DNA of 64,000 bases, taken from Climacium dendroides. Taxonomy: Eukaryota; Streptophyta; Bryopsida; Hypnales; Climaciaceae. Location of the stretch: contig CATNNA010000008.1 of the NCBI GenBank assembly GCA_950106755.1, positions 558,001 to 622,000 of the forward strand, given 5' to 3'. Positions 1-10,961 of the stretch are shown here, one piece after another; within the stretch, counting starts at the first letter, position 1, and every line of letters starts with the position of its first letter. Below the pieces are notes generated by a model. That model saw nothing but the letters and a program-made list of their open reading frames with translations, did not search any database and was not told where the DNA came from. The translations under genes and the position numbers were made by a program.

Positions 1-917
1 TTTGAAGCTAGACTACAATCCAGCAAGGTCCCATGAATGTTGAAAATCAACAATTTACATTTTACATTTTCAAAGGGTGGAATGCGCAAATTCAAAGTAG
101 CTCTCACTTGACCTGACGTAGAATCAGGGAGTGTTGCCTTGGCATTTACCTTGTTGGCCACTTTTGTGACTTTCTTCTGCTTTTTAGGGGAAGACTTCGT
201 AGGAGCAGTTCTTACTTCCACTTCCTTCTCGGAGTCCTCCAGCATGTCGGAGCCCTCATCACCCAAGCAATACAGGTTACCTACATCAACACCAGTGCTA
301 CTTTTCCCAGAGTCCCCTTTGCTCGTGCCGCCATCTACAACCTCCGGAACTTGCACCTCCACGGCAGTTGATCCAAGAACTATGGTAGCAAGGTCCTGTG
401 CATCATCAGGTACAATTTCAACAACATCCACCACCTTCGGAATGGCCTCCTCCAAAATCGGAACATTGTCCTTCACATTGTCTACGGGAATGTTAGTCGG
501 GACACTAGGGGCGGATTTTCCTTTCTTTCCAATGACGCCTACCTTTTGCACTACGAGACTTGCGGAAGGTGACTGAACTTCGGAGTTGAAGGTGTCCTCA
601 GCCTATGACGGAGCGGGAGGGGGAAGTACCGGAGAGTTGGCTACTTTAAGCAGACGGGGATCAAGGATTAAGTCCACTATGTCAACCTCCAGAAGCATAT
701 TGGATGTCTGAATCTCCACAACGGACTTGGATGTTGATGGGCTATCGTAAAAAGGATCCTTCATTTTTCCCATGAATGTGCTAAACATTGTCTTCAACTC
801 CTCTACTACGTTGTTGGTGGTTGTTGTACTCACCAAAACTTTCAAGAACTCGCCCTTCAAGTCCGTTTGGGACTTTTCTATAGTACATTTTGTAGCTGAA
901 TCCCCCGTAGTGAGACC
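1..917 (-). pseudogene. HAD/FCP1-like protein relic, N-terminal part, runs off the left edge
   Basis: On the minus strand one frame is open from 917 to the window edge except for a TAG at 603-605, and it continues in the same frame after that stop. The first part is charged (KGEFLKVL, EELKTMFSTFMGKMKD). The middle is rich in Val, Ser, Asp and Glu. A basic stretch (SSPKKQKKVTKVANK) follows, and the last residues read LRIPPFENVKCKLLIF then NIHGTLLDCSL. The last block resembles motif I of HAD-fold phosphatases of the FCP1/NLI-interacting-factor type (hhhDxxGTLLD). The first, nucleophilic Asp of that motif is Asn here. The rest of the domain lies outside the window. The relic has the same strand as the En/Spm-type relic at 5.5-6.5 kb and next to it is GTCAT-rich DNA like that around the tnp2 gene, so it may be cargo of the same transposon. 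That link is inference; only the motif is direct evidence. Confidence 0.45.
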
Positions 918-960
918 CTATAACTCTCGGACGTCGTCCAAACAAGAAAAACTCAATAGT

Positions 961-1059
961 TAGCTGATAATCATGTCCCCATTAGCGAGGCAACTACTGA
1001 ATGACTGACCTACTACTCAATGACTACAGTACAACTCATAAGGCGATGCACGGCAGAAG
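961..1059. repeat. CACTA-like subterminal motif DNA, left of insertion copy 1
   Basis: Short GTCAT/ATGACT words recur (AATGACTGACC, CAATGACTACAG). The same words resume at 4710-4770 on the far side of the inserted element, so both sides were one stretch before the insertion. Confidence 0.4.
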
Positions 1060-1064
1060 ACGCC
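1060..1064. repeat. Target-site duplication ACGCC, left copy
   Basis: ACGCC directly precedes the TGTCGTAGCAC end of the inserted element and recurs at 4705-4709 directly after its other end. The adjoining G is also shared (GACGCC), so the exact register could differ by one base. Confidence 0.6.
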
Positions 1065-4000
1065 TGTCGTAGCACAAGAAAGCACAATTACTCCTAATGG
1101 CATGAAAATACCACTAAGTGACTCGTGTATCGTTCCACAGGGATTTAGTTTGTAACTCCTTTAAACATCCGGATTAGGAATGTATTCCGGTTATTATTCT
1201 TTCCTCTTTAATCTACTGAATCTCTCTCTTATTTTAGTTTCAAAATATCTTCCACTGTTATCCGGAATCTAAGAAAGAACAACCAAGACCTGTGCCTAGT
1301 CCGTATTTCGGTTCAATTATACAAAGTAGTTTAACCTCTTAGGGAAGAGGGTTCCGTACTTAGATTTAAGGGAGGACACGTAAATCCTACCCTCCGAGTA
1401 TTTAGGGACTCGGAGAAAACGCTCATTCACCCACACCTATACTCTTACACAACCCAAAGAAATATCCGGGTAATGACTTCCTCACAACTAATCTGGTTTG
1501 TTCACTAAATCAGCAAGTCATGCAAGAAGCCTTACCCTCTTCAATTACTACAATGACAAATCCTAAGTCGACTCAATTCTATAAGGAGTTGCTTAAGAGC
1601 TTTAAAGGGAGTAGTAGTTACTCAATCATTCCAATATACTCCGTAATACTCACTGCATGGTTTCAGATTTACTCACTTCCTCCGGGGAGATATCCGGATT
1701 AGTATCCCGACTACCGCCACTTAACTAAGTTTTCATACCTGCACCCTACTCAAACATATGGAGAAGGACTTCCAAACAATCTTTCCCTATCTTCCTCGCA
1801 CTCTCAGTACCTTAGGGTACAATTCTTACTCATAGAATCGGATCTGCTAGGATCTGAGGACTGTTTCCTCTTTCCTTTCTCTCAACCACAGCAACGTCAA
1901 CTACCCGCACAGATCAGTGATAAATCACCACTAGGCATACCAACACAAGTACAATACAATAGACACATCAACTTGTGAAGTGGAAATACTGATTTTTACT
2001 TCAAATCAAGATGAAATTCTCACAACCGGAAACTGCCCAAGGAAACAATTGATCGTCACCTCCTAAATAACAAACCCGGGGACACAACGGTCCCCAGCTG
2101 AGAATCCTAACTAACCACAAGGAAGTGACACGTGCCATCCCAAAGCATATCCTTGACTTTCACTAAAAGATAGGAAACAAAAAGAAGGAATCCAGATCCT
2201 AAGAGTCCGGATCAAGAAGTCCGGATACATCTGCACTGGAAAGTACCTTCCTAACTACTCCTACTTAACAACTCTGGTCTTGACTAACTCTTATGCCTAG
2301 CCCCTACTTCTTCGGTCGCTTGGGGGTGTCTTCCAAATTCTTGGCCCCTCCTTTCCGGGTTGGTTGCTTCCTTCCGGTCGCAGTCTTCCCTCCTCGTGAT
2401 GTCTGGCCCTTCCTTGGAGTGGCCCCTTTCAATTTACCTTTCTTGGGAGGCGACTCTGATTCTGAAGACTCAGCTGTGCTGCCTTCTTTGTCACTAACCT
2501 CGGGCGAATCCTCCTCTTCTTCGTCTGAAACCGGAATAACATCTGGTGACCTTGCCCTCTTGTTTGTTTGTTTCTTCTTGGTAGCGCTTGGTTGAACCGG
2601 ACTCGGCTTCTTGCTGACCGGAGAGTCCAAACTTTCGCCCAACCTTGAGTGACTTCGAGTATGCGATCCGGGTGTTGAATCTTTGCCGGCCTCAGACCCT
2701 ATCTTCCCGTATGGTGGGATTCGGGGAGGGGTGAATTTAATCCCGTTCCCCTTCTTGGATGGTACAGAAGAAGGAGAATGAGCCTTGGAGGGGGTGGCAC
2801 CACCGGTTCCTCCCATTCCTTTTCCTGGTTGGTTTAATCCCAACAGGTCTCTCATCTCACTCAAAGTCTTCTCCATCTTTGCACCATAACTAACCAGAAC
2901 TGAGACCAACTTTGGCCCCAGTTGCGTTCCTTCCTTGTGAACGCCCTCATCAAACAACCGGGCCCGATTCACCACATCTCCGGTATTCCCAAGGAATTCC
3001 CCAATCCGCCCAAGCAGGTCCACAAATTCAGCAAAGAGTTTCTTACTCCTCTCTAATTCATCTGTTTTCTCCTTGACCTGATTTTGGAGCTCTCCTATGG
3101 TCCCGGTCAACTCTTCAACTTTACTCTCCAACTTCCGGATACTCTTCCCGGGTAGCAAAGTATCTACTTCCCTCGTGAACTGGGAGGGATCTACTCCTAA
3201 CGCCTTGCTGATTTTTTGAATGGTTTCCCATTCTTTGGCTATGTGCTGGCGGATCTTGGTTAACTCCTCAATGATTTGTCCTAAGGCGTCTCCCTTCCGG
3301 ACTGAATCCCATGTTGGCTCATCTTTCTTAGTTCCTACCTCTGGACCCTTATCCTTATGACTGGGTTTCAGTTCCTTGGATTCCGGTTCTGAAGTTGAAT
3401 CTCCCTCTTTCCCTTTCTGCTCGTCTTCAATATCAAACTCTAACATCACTAAGGCAAATTGGTAAGTCTCGTATTCCTTCTCACTCAGGAATCCTAAGGA
3501 ATCATAGAGGTGGTAGAGGAAGGGTGTTAAATCGGAGGGTTTAGTTTTCCCTACAGCAGCGACCATCTTCCTCACTGTCTCCTTGATCACTAACCCCCAC
3601 CTTATCTCTCTCACTCTGATTAGTGCATCAAAGATGTAGTTAGACAGGGTGACTGTGAGCCAGGTTGGCCTGTCCGGATTGATAATCAGAGCCAGAAATT
3701 CTAAAACTCTCCTCTCACGCTCATCCCCACAATGCGCAATCATGTACCCATTCTTTGCGTGAATGGTTCAGGTATACTTACCCTTGTACTTGTCCCGCTG
3801 CGTGTTCAAACCTTCTCCGGATGCGGTGAAGCCATACGCCTTCTTCCAGTGCTCCGCCGTCCACCTTCTTGGCTGCCCCCGGATTGTGCTTTTCATTTCC
3901 TCAGTTGCCTCCTTGAGTAGCTCCTGCACCATCGCTTCATCCCGTAGGTTCCAGGGCACTTTGAGTAGTTCCAAACAGCCGATACGAGTAAGATCCTCCT

Positions 4001-4704
4001 CCAACTGCGCCTTCTCGGTCTCATCTTCTGGAATGATAGGAACTACCGTCCGGAGTGCTAATAGTACTCCTTCCTCACTGCTCATATCCTCAGAGCTCTC
4101 CCTATCACTCATGGCAACTAACGATTCCTCCAACTGCTCCAAAAACATACAACTCTACTTCGGACAAGACGAGTAAATCACCCCACGTCTCTCTTTCGAG
4201 AATCCGGAATAGAATTCCCTCTCTCTCTTGCTTAGAGCTCACCTCGGAATTACGAAAAATTGACAACCCAGAATGATCCCGAACGGAAAAGAATTTCCCT
4301 TTTTTCCTTTCCTCGAATTCCGGTCCTGGTGTCCGTTAAGGTTTCTACTGTTGGTATTTTTCTAACGGATAGGATTTCCCCGGTAACCCATCATTCCCGC
4401 TAGGAGATTAATGTTAAGCATAGGCTTCCGATAGGATTAGCCCGTAAGTCTATTTCACCGTTACTCCTAATTCCGGTTTTAATTGAATTTCCTGGAAAAG
4501 GACTATAATCCGGTGTCTGATTCCGAATGGACTATCTTCCTTTTAACTACTTTATCATATTAAGGAATTCCGAAGGTCCTTAAGTCTGAATCTAGCATTT
4601 TAAAGGCTGAATAATTTATCCTAACCAAAAGAATATGCTAGTAATGGGTCCCCTTACTTTATTTTCGTCATAAAGTAATCCTTCTTTCTAACTAGAGTAC
4701 CACG
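1065..4704 (-). mobile_element. ORF-bearing TG...CA-type element, copy 1 (3.64 kb)
   Basis: The element starts TGTCGTAGCACAAG, matching the TGTCGCAGCACAG start of copy 2 at 11210, and ends GAGTACCACG, which resembles the GAGTTGTCACA end of copy 2. It is flanked by ACGCC at both ends. About 60-75 bp inside the left end both copies carry a similar box (TATCGTTCCACAGGGAT at 1128-1144; a related GATCGAACCCACGAGATCC in copy 2). Five-base duplications with TG...CA ends are typical of LTR-retroelement integration, but I see no long direct repeat pair, no reverse transcriptase, no integrase and no zinc knuckle. It could be a LARD-type non-autonomous element with diverged LTRs, or a solo LTR that contains an ORF. 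The ORF lies on the minus strand. Confidence 0.65.
2304..4148 (-). pseudogene. Element-encoded coiled-coil protein, copy 1, one stop codon
   Basis: A single frame of about 615 codons starts at 4148 (or at an inner ATG near 4112) and is interrupted once by TGA at 3768-3770. The N-terminal third matches the proteins of copies 2 and 3: a VPWNLRDEAMVQELL block, then IRGQPRRWTAEHWKKAYGF, then RERRVLEFLALIINPDRPTW and a FLYHLYDSLGFLSEKE block. This region is similar in style to the 'putative plant transposon protein' domain (Pfam Transposase_32 type), recalled rather than searched. A heptad-rich coiled coil follows (KLESKVEELTGTIGEL, then QNQVKEKTDELERSKKLF). The C-terminus has an acidic Ser-rich tract (SDEEEEDSPEVSDKE) and a very basic tail (PRKGQTSRGGKTATGRK). 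The tail suggests nucleic-acid binding or nuclear localisation. No enzymatic motif is visible. Stop apart, the frame is intact over 1.8 kb. Confidence 0.6.
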
Positions 4705-4709
4705 ACGCC
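4705..4709. repeat. Target-site duplication ACGCC, right copy
   Basis: Second copy of the five bases that precede the element at 1060-1064. Confidence 0.6.
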
Positions 4710-5297
4710 ACTTGGTGACAACTGTAGCACAACTACTGTATGACTTCGTTATGACTACAAATTCCCTATTGAAATATTCAGCAAATCTTATGTGACTCCA
4801 TAGCCCGATGCCCGTGCTTGCGTTCACTAACATATGGGAAGCACGATGTCTCCACCCACAATGTCAAAATGTTAAATACTCATGTGTTGTTCACATAACT
4901 AAGGGGTTGCTATGCAGGAGCTAAATGAGCTGCAATCTGACATCTAGGATATGTTAATACCTGAATGCAATTTGGAGTGTACAATACGAGACTAACTGCA
5001 ACCCTAATTATACCTTACCATTTAGCATTACTTGCATCACGGTACAGACAAGGACATAAGAAAGTCTACACCATAACTTTTCCTCTCTCTATTAACAAAA
5101 AATGATGCAATTCAATCGGATCAAATTTATAGCACATTCATTTTTTAGCGACAATCAAACATACCATATCACAAAATGACAGAGAGCCTTACCGACCCAT
5201 GTCCAATATGGCTGGGAGATACCTACATTGCATCTGCAATGTCCATTAACCCCTGGCTAGTAGACCTTCCCTCCTTCTGCAACTAGCATACAAAAAA
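4710..5297. other. Non-coding stretch with subterminal-type motifs at its left end
   Basis: 4710-4770 holds GTGACAACTGTAGCACAAC and TATGACTTCGTTATGACT words like those left of the insertion. The remainder is AT-rich and I see no gene in it; it may be intron or downstream sequence of the minus-strand relic to its right. Confidence 0.35.
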
Positions 5298-5474
5298 TCA
5301 TGAATTACGTGATATTCCTCTCCACCTAAACCTCATAAATAAGATTTGACAACCGGAATTCTGAATTACGTGATATTCTTCTCCACAAAAAGCTTCAAAA
5401 TAAGAGCAAACAAGCGGAAAGAGGGAAAAGACTACCGTCCTTTTGCACTGAAATTTAATGAACTTTGAACTCAC

Positions 5475-6460
5475 CAACTCTGCCTCCTTCCCTGCTTTCC
5501 CTTTCCTGCCCACCGTAGAAAAGTTTTTCACTTGTCTCCTTGTATGGACCATTGTCGCCGATTTCTTCAGTTGAATCTTTGTATCCCAATAATCAATCAA
5601 TCTACTCCATTGATCCGGATTCACATGGGATAGACAGTCATCCCCCCCCCCGCTCAAGAAAAGAGACTTCAATCTGAAGCGCTCTGTCTTCAAGTACCTC
5701 TTTATGGCATTTCTGAAGCCCAGCGTGCCCAAGTCGTTGCCTAAATACTCGAAGTTGTTGTCCAGGGTCTCCCTGAGCTTCTGCACTAAATCAGGCTTCT
5801 GTTTCTCCCAATCTATGACACTCATGTCCAGTATGTGTGGCACATATATCCTGACCACTCTATTCCAAGCATTTTTCCCCGCACAACCTACATCAATCTC
5901 ACCTTCATCAGTGACTAAGATGAAGTGGGGTTTTTTTGCCTCCCTTGTTGCGCTCATTTCTCCCCTCATCGTACAAATTGCATTTCAGTCGCCGCAATGC
6001 CCTTGTGGTACGATCTGGAGAGATTTCAGCTGCATTGGTGAAGTCATTCCCTAAAGAATGCCTTGTCCACCTGTCCGGATACGGAAGTGATGGAGGCTGG
6101 GGCCCAACCCTCCAAGGTGTTGGTTGCATTGGCGGGGGCTGCATCCACTGGCCACTAGGCACCCATTGCCAATTGCCATATCCAGGTCCTTGCTGTGACA
6201 AGGCTTCAGGCGCATGTAGTGCAATTGGCGGACATTATGGTGGTGGAAAACGCGGTCGATGAATCTTGATCGGGCTCCACGGTCACACTTGGGGTCTTTT
6301 TCGCTTTTGCAGGTTGTCAAAGGATTTCTCCTCAGCGTCAAAGTCATCGTCCTCTGAGTCAAAGACCTACTGCGCATTAGCATGGCCTGCATTCATATCC
6401 GACTATATATTTAGAAGCATTCAAAGATTGCTCAACGTTACCTGCATGTGAATTAGTACC
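5475..6460 (-). pseudogene. Ptta/En/Spm-type plant transposase (Transposase_24-like) relic
   Basis: Read on the minus strand, an acidic start (VFDSEDDDFDAEEKSFDN) with a basic KRKRP cluster leads into a Pro/Gln/Trp-rich segment (GPGYGNWQWVPSGQWMQPPP). A domain follows with GEIDVGCAGKNAWNRVVR, then DWEKQKPDLVQKLRETLDNNF, then HVNPDQWSRLIDYWD and KKSATMVHTRRQVKNF. The last blocks (xxxxQWxxLxDYWxxxxxxKxSxxNxxxR) are the signature of the plant Ptta/En/Spm family, the second protein of many CACTA transposons, thought to bind subterminal repeats. There are stop codons near 6288 and 6373 and one frameshift near 5930-5960, at a run of seven T. The likely exon end is a GGTGAGT donor at 5474 on the minus strand. 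It is divergent to the tnp2 relic that begins at 8971. Family call fairly sure; exon limits are not. Confidence 0.6.
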
Positions 6461-7266
6461 CTTCCATTGGGTAGGTAAGGGAGAAGCAATAGAACCCTAA
6501 GTTGGATATGCTTCTCCATTATTTTGATTCAATTTGAACATGACGAAAGCCACCACAAAGCGTCAGTTTCATGGCCACAGCCAATAATACGGTAGACTTT
6601 ATAGAATGCAAGAATAAAATATTATCCCATAAGACGTCTTCGATGGAAACCCTATCCATCATATATGGACGCCCAAATTGCGACAAAACCTATTACCTAC
6701 AAGCAGAACCTCCTCCGTCGCATTCTCCTGAACATGTGCACACACAATTGCTAGATTCATCATACCTACCGCTATACCTTTATCATCAGTTTTCGTTTCA
6801 TTGGAAGATGAAGCCGCATCTACACTCATGTTGCCCCTCCGCCATGCGCACTGTCGCGCACATTCTTGCCTCATGTTGATCCCCTCACTTCGAGCGATGG
6901 ACGACTCCGCAGGTGAAATCTGGCACTCTTTCTAGGACTCTACGCGAGCACAATGTTGTCGGCCGCTCCCCCAATGACTTTCTTCTGTGGATTCAAATCC
7001 TTAGTCCTATAAACATGAATTCGCCGCTTCAAAAACTCCAATGGCATGCAAGGGGGTAAAATAGACGATATGCAAGAGCACGCGCGACGGTGGAGGTCGA
7101 CGAACTCTCCAATCCGCCTTCCATGCTACAAGACAGGTTTAAGGTTCTGGCCGTCGCTTTAGCTTGTTTATGCCGCCACAAGGCACTCTGACGTGTACAA
7201 CGTGGCGGCTTCGTAATAATTGTACACGAATTGAGTTATGTGACAAGTCCTACGTGACTGCCATAC
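6461..7266. other. No confident gene; possible minus-strand exon debris
   Basis: The minus strand of 6659-6874 is open for 71 codons (VDAASSSNETKTDDKG), lying upstream of the En/Spm-type relic, so it could be part of its 5' region. I recognise nothing in it. The rest shows no coding signal. Confidence 0.25.
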
Positions 7267-8690
7267 CACTACAAAATGACTGGACTTTGTTTTCGAAAAT
7301 ATTGAATGTAGCAGTTGAACTAAAAAACAAAAAAGACGTTTACAATTTCAGGAAACAGCCTTTGTACGAAGAACCATGGGTGAGAGACTTACATTTTCTA
7401 TATGGCCACTTCCATAGGCTTCACTTTCTGCCTCAAGAGCGCTACACGCTTGTCTCGTTCAATTTCGTATGCTAACTTCACGTCCTCTCCTACTGATAGT
7501 TCTTCCTCCTCTATTGCTTCGCAAAGAAGGGTGCAAAAAGGATCCTTGTGCCCAGCAACAACGACTGAGGACAGTGTATGTGAAAGAGAGCGGCGCCAAA
7601 GAAGGAGGGCGCAGACGCTTTCAGCCTTCACCGTCACTATCTTAGGTTTGACTGATCACTACGTTCAAGGCCACCTCATTGAAGTACAGAATGAACAAAA
7701 TTCAAGAAGGCTAAACACCGTTGTGAACACTTGCGCTCATGCCAAAGGTGAGCGTCTCAATCAGCGTCTTTGCACTCAATCCTTTCGAGCATCGTTAATG
7801 GAGTTGCGACAGGGTGAAGTGAACGCTAGGCACTAGTCTCTGGTTTTAGAAGAAACGGCAACTACAAATCCACTCCTAATATGGTAATAAATGGCCACCC
7901 TACGTAGTCATTCTTTTAATTTGTGGATGCCAATCATGAGAACATTGTACATTCATGAAGTCGGTGAGATTTTGGTGGCATTGTCATTAAGGTCAACTAC
8001 ATTGCCAATCTTTCATTAAAGGAGTTGTAAGAAAATGAACCATCAATTTCACAAGTGTTGTCCATGGTAGGTGGTCATACATTTCCAATAATACAACTAT
8101 GAATTTTGTCAAAAATTAGTTGTATACTTGCCCATGGTCATGGAATTCATCCAAAAGGCTTAGAGACGTCATGATTGTATTGCAAGACTGTGTGAAAACT
8201 CCCCTTCTCTTCTACACCTAACATGAAAGACATTTTGTTGAACATTCAAGTGTGCTTCTTTCTTCCTGTGCACGACGTCATATGGTTCAAATGTGACATT
8301 GCATTGACAGTTTTTGGTCCAACATACAAACCATGTGAATTGAAATGGAAGTGAAGAACATAGCACGAAAATTCTGCTCATGCGTGGACGTGATATCTTT
8401 ATTACATCGACTACGTCATTGTTCAATCAAGTGGAAAAGGTAATGACCTCACAAATTACCTCTTACTAGTCATTACATAGTTCAAGAGTAGAAGCCGTCA
8501 TGAAATGACTGGGTATGGATTTAGCTGTAGTCATTCCATAGTCAAATTCGGTTGTCACTCAGTCACACTGTAGTCATTGAAGTCATATGTAGTCGACGCG
8601 AGTGGTGAATGAGTTCCAGTGTACAAAAGATGAATCCCTTGTCCTTGTATATGTAATTAGCCATTCAATGTTATGAAATGACATTATATA
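7267..8690. repeat. GTCAT-rich subterminal-type repeat region between the two CACTA genes
   Basis: Many short direct and inverted words of the type AATGACT / TAGTCATT occur, densest at 8455-8600 (TGTAGTCATTCCATAGTC, CACTGTAGTCATTGAAGTC). The same words are dense at 15450-16900 near the CACTA terminus. In CACTA elements such repeats are transposase-binding sites. The stretch lies between the divergently oriented Ptta-like and tnp2 relics. Confidence 0.45.
7398..7637 (-). pseudogene. Possible exon of unknown function
   Basis: The minus strand is open for 79 codons and has a protein-like charged segment (EAIEEEELSVGEDVKLAYEIE, then RDKRVALLRQKVKPMEVA) that would form an amphipathic helix. It has the same strand as the Ptta-like relic, so it might be an upstream exon of it, about 1 kb away. 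I do not recognise the family, and an overlapping plus-strand reading frame of 144 codons looks less protein-like. Low confidence. Confidence 0.25.
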
Positions 8691-8970
8691 CTCACATAGA
8701 CCTTCAGTCACTACAATGAATCCATGCAAGCCCAAAATGCTACCAGCACGCATTCCCCTTTCAGATCCGTAGAGGCAATGTCTCCGAAATGACAGATTGT
8801 GGACTCGCGAGGTCCAACGAGCTTGTCAACTGAACGCTTCAAGAATGCATTGCTTGTACACGGAGTGCCAAGGCCGACGAAGATTTCTCATCTGAAATGT
8901 GTGCGAACATCTCATCCGAAATGGGCGTTACCCAGACTTTAGAGTGTAGAGAGGGCCTAGCCCTCGAGAC
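8691..8970. other. Upstream region of the tnp2 relic
   Basis: Between the GTCAT-rich region and the first recognisable tnp2 residues. The plus strand keeps partly protein-like sequence (SSEMCANISSEMGVTQTLE), so the true N-terminus probably lies here in another frame. No clear TATA box seen. Confidence 0.3.
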
Positions 8971-9627
8971 TTGTCTGATGTTGAGTGGGAGAACAATTTC
9001 TGGGGCCCTTGTAAAAACCGCGCCAATAGTGTAGACGCACAAGTGGATACGCGGAGAATCTTGGAGAATGCATTCACACTTGAAGACGGGACGAATGATG
9101 TTGAGGACAAAGTTCTTGAAGAAGTGGGAAACGCATTCCAAACTGCGAATTTAGTTCACGATGAGTGCAGTAGCGGGTCAATGCATGGCATGCTCGAAAT
9201 GGACGATGCTGCTCATGACGGTGTACCAGTTGGAGAAAGTGGAGAACCAATTGGGGAAAGCGGAGAACTAGCTTGGGAGGACCGTCAGTTTGATCCTTGT
9301 CACTTGCATGAGGCAATTCAAGACCTTTACAATGGCGCAAAGTGCACGAAATTGGAAGCCACTATTTTACTTATGAATCTATGCACCGTGCATGGAGTGA
9401 GTAATACCTTTGCGAACAAGTTGTTCACTATCCTGCGTGATCACATGCTCCCTGAGAATAATTGTTTGCCAAAGAACTACCACATAGCGCGGTCGTTGAC
9501 ACAGACATTGGGACTTGCATACACCAATATACATGCCTGCAAAAAAGGTTGCGTCCTTTACAGAGGCTTACACGAAGATGCTATGCAGTGCCCTCAATGT
9601 GATGGGCCTCGGTATAGAGATGAGTAG
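8971..9627 (+). pseudogene. tnp2: tnp2 transposase relic, N-terminal segment
   Basis: An open segment of 218 codons. After an acidic variable region come LYNGAKCTKLEATILLMNLC (about residues 112-131) and TVHGVSNTFANKLFTILRDH. Then follow LPKNYHIARSLTQTLGLAY, the Cys-containing HACKKGCVLYRG and CPQCDGPRYRD. These are the N-terminal blocks of the CACTA transposase family tnp2 (Pfam Transposase_21), including the paired cysteines thought to bind zinc. The segment ends in TAG at 9625-9627, where family members continue. Downstream VLRHFSIIPRLQR, still recognisable, leads to a frameshift near 9690. The ATG at 8971 is the first in frame, but the gene may start upstream. Confidence 0.75.
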
Positions 9628-9694
9628 AGAAAGACATTACCTGTGAAGGTTTTGAGGCACTTCTCAATTATACCAAGATTACAAAGATAAAAGA

Positions 9695-10528
9695 TTGTTC
9701 AGAAGCCCGACCATTTCAAAACTAATGGTATGGCATTTGGAGAATCGGAGTGATCGAGAAGGTGGGGATGGTTTGGTCCGCCATCCTTGTGACTCAAAGG
9801 CATGGCGGCATTTTCATCAGAACGTGGACCTGACTTTCAGCAATGACCCCAGAAATGTCCACTTTGCTCTAGCAGCAGACAGGGTCAACCCTTACAAACA
9901 AAATCGTTCCAACTGGTCTACTTGGCCGGTACTACTGTTGAATTACAATTTGCCACCTTGGTTGAACACGAAGAAGTTTTTCATTATGTTGTCCTCATTG
10001 ATCCCAGGGAGGCAGTCCGTCACTTGTGAGAATTTCGATGTCTACTTAGAGCCACTTGTGGACGAATTACTACAACTATGGAAAGGTGTTCTAGCTTATG
10101 ACATAGCAAAGGAGGAGAGTGAAAGAGCATTCACCTTGTGGGCCATGCTCTTGTAGACAATTCACAATTTCCCGGGCTATGGTGTGGTGGGTGGATTTTC
10201 CCATCAAGGATTTGCAGCTTGTCCTCACTGCAGATCGAACTTGGGTGCGCAATACTCAGTGGAGCTCGGCAAGAAGACATTTGGTGGGACTAGACGGTGA
10301 TTGCCATTAGAGCACAACTACAGGTCACCTCACATAAAAGACTTATTTGATGGCTTCGTGGGCAATCGAACTCCCCTTCCACCTGTGACGGTTGAAGAAC
10401 AACTGCAGCACGCAGTCGAGTATGAATCGTGGAAAGCAGCCTCGAATAGAGAAGCTGGATCAACGGATCCATCTAAAGTGTACGGTGTAAAGCAATTGAG
10501 CATCCTGTATAGGTTGCCTTACTAGAAG
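9695..10528 (+). pseudogene. tnp2: tnp2 transposase relic, central catalytic-region segment
   Basis: One frame runs from 9695 to a splice donor at 10529 with three in-frame stops: TAG at 10154-10156, TGA near 10298-10300 and TAG at 10523-10525. Each sits where the family has Trp (LLWTIHDFPGYG, the Trp before LPLEHN-like sequence, and LPYWK), so each is a G-to-A change of TGG. Recognisable blocks are GLVRHPCDSKAWRHF, then NDPRNVHFALAADRVNPY, then WPVLLLNYNLPPWL and MLSSLIPGRQSV, then DVYLEPLVDELLQLWKGV, then NFPGYGVVGGFSHQGFAACPHC. These are the core of the tnp2 domain, an RNase H-like DDE transposase. A frameshift separates it from the upstream segment. Confidence 0.8.
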
Positions 10529-10961
10529 GTAATTCCGTCTTACAACAAGAATGGTAGTTTTACAATTACTGATTGAGAGTTTCATGGAATTCCTATTTTT
10601 TGATTTCCACGTAGAAGTCAATGCACTTCAATGCCTTGGCCTGCTATACAAGCCATCTTTGTTTTCTTCTTTTGTATATTTAAGATAACAATGTATATCA
10701 TTTTTTGTAATTGAGGACATAAGATTTCAATGTGTCAATTGCTAAGCACAAGTATGAATATGCGCCATACACACAAGTAAGGTTGTCCAATAAGGTAGGT
10801 GGAGGCAAGTCAGTAGTGACTCATACGAAACTGGGGATCGATTGGAATTAGTCATTTCCCAGTCGTGTCCTAGTTATTCAATCAATATGCATTTCTTGAT
10901 TGCTCCAACTAACGAAGCACTGATCATTTTCACCCTTCTACTGTGAACCATGTGCATTCAG
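10529..10961 (+). other. Intron in the tnp2 relic (433 bp, GT-AG)
   Basis: The family sequence runs LPY(W)K | xLLIHYTLDVMH, and the gap is filled by a stretch that starts GTAATT at 10529 and ends TGCATTCAG at 10953-10961. Removing it joins the two conserved blocks in frame. Inside it at 10800-10880 are GTCAT/TGACT words like the element's subterminal motifs. Confidence 0.6.

Noticed and set aside
2293..2595. 100-codon plus-strand frame at 2.3-2.6 kb
   Set aside because: Shadow of the basic/acidic C-terminal part of the copy 1 protein.
7267..7282. CACTACAAAATGAC as the left terminus of the large CACTA element
   Set aside because: It does not match the right terminus CACTATAAGGAAAATG beyond the first bases, and the flanking triplets (TAC and TGT) are not a duplication; also Ptta-like coding sequence lies to its left.
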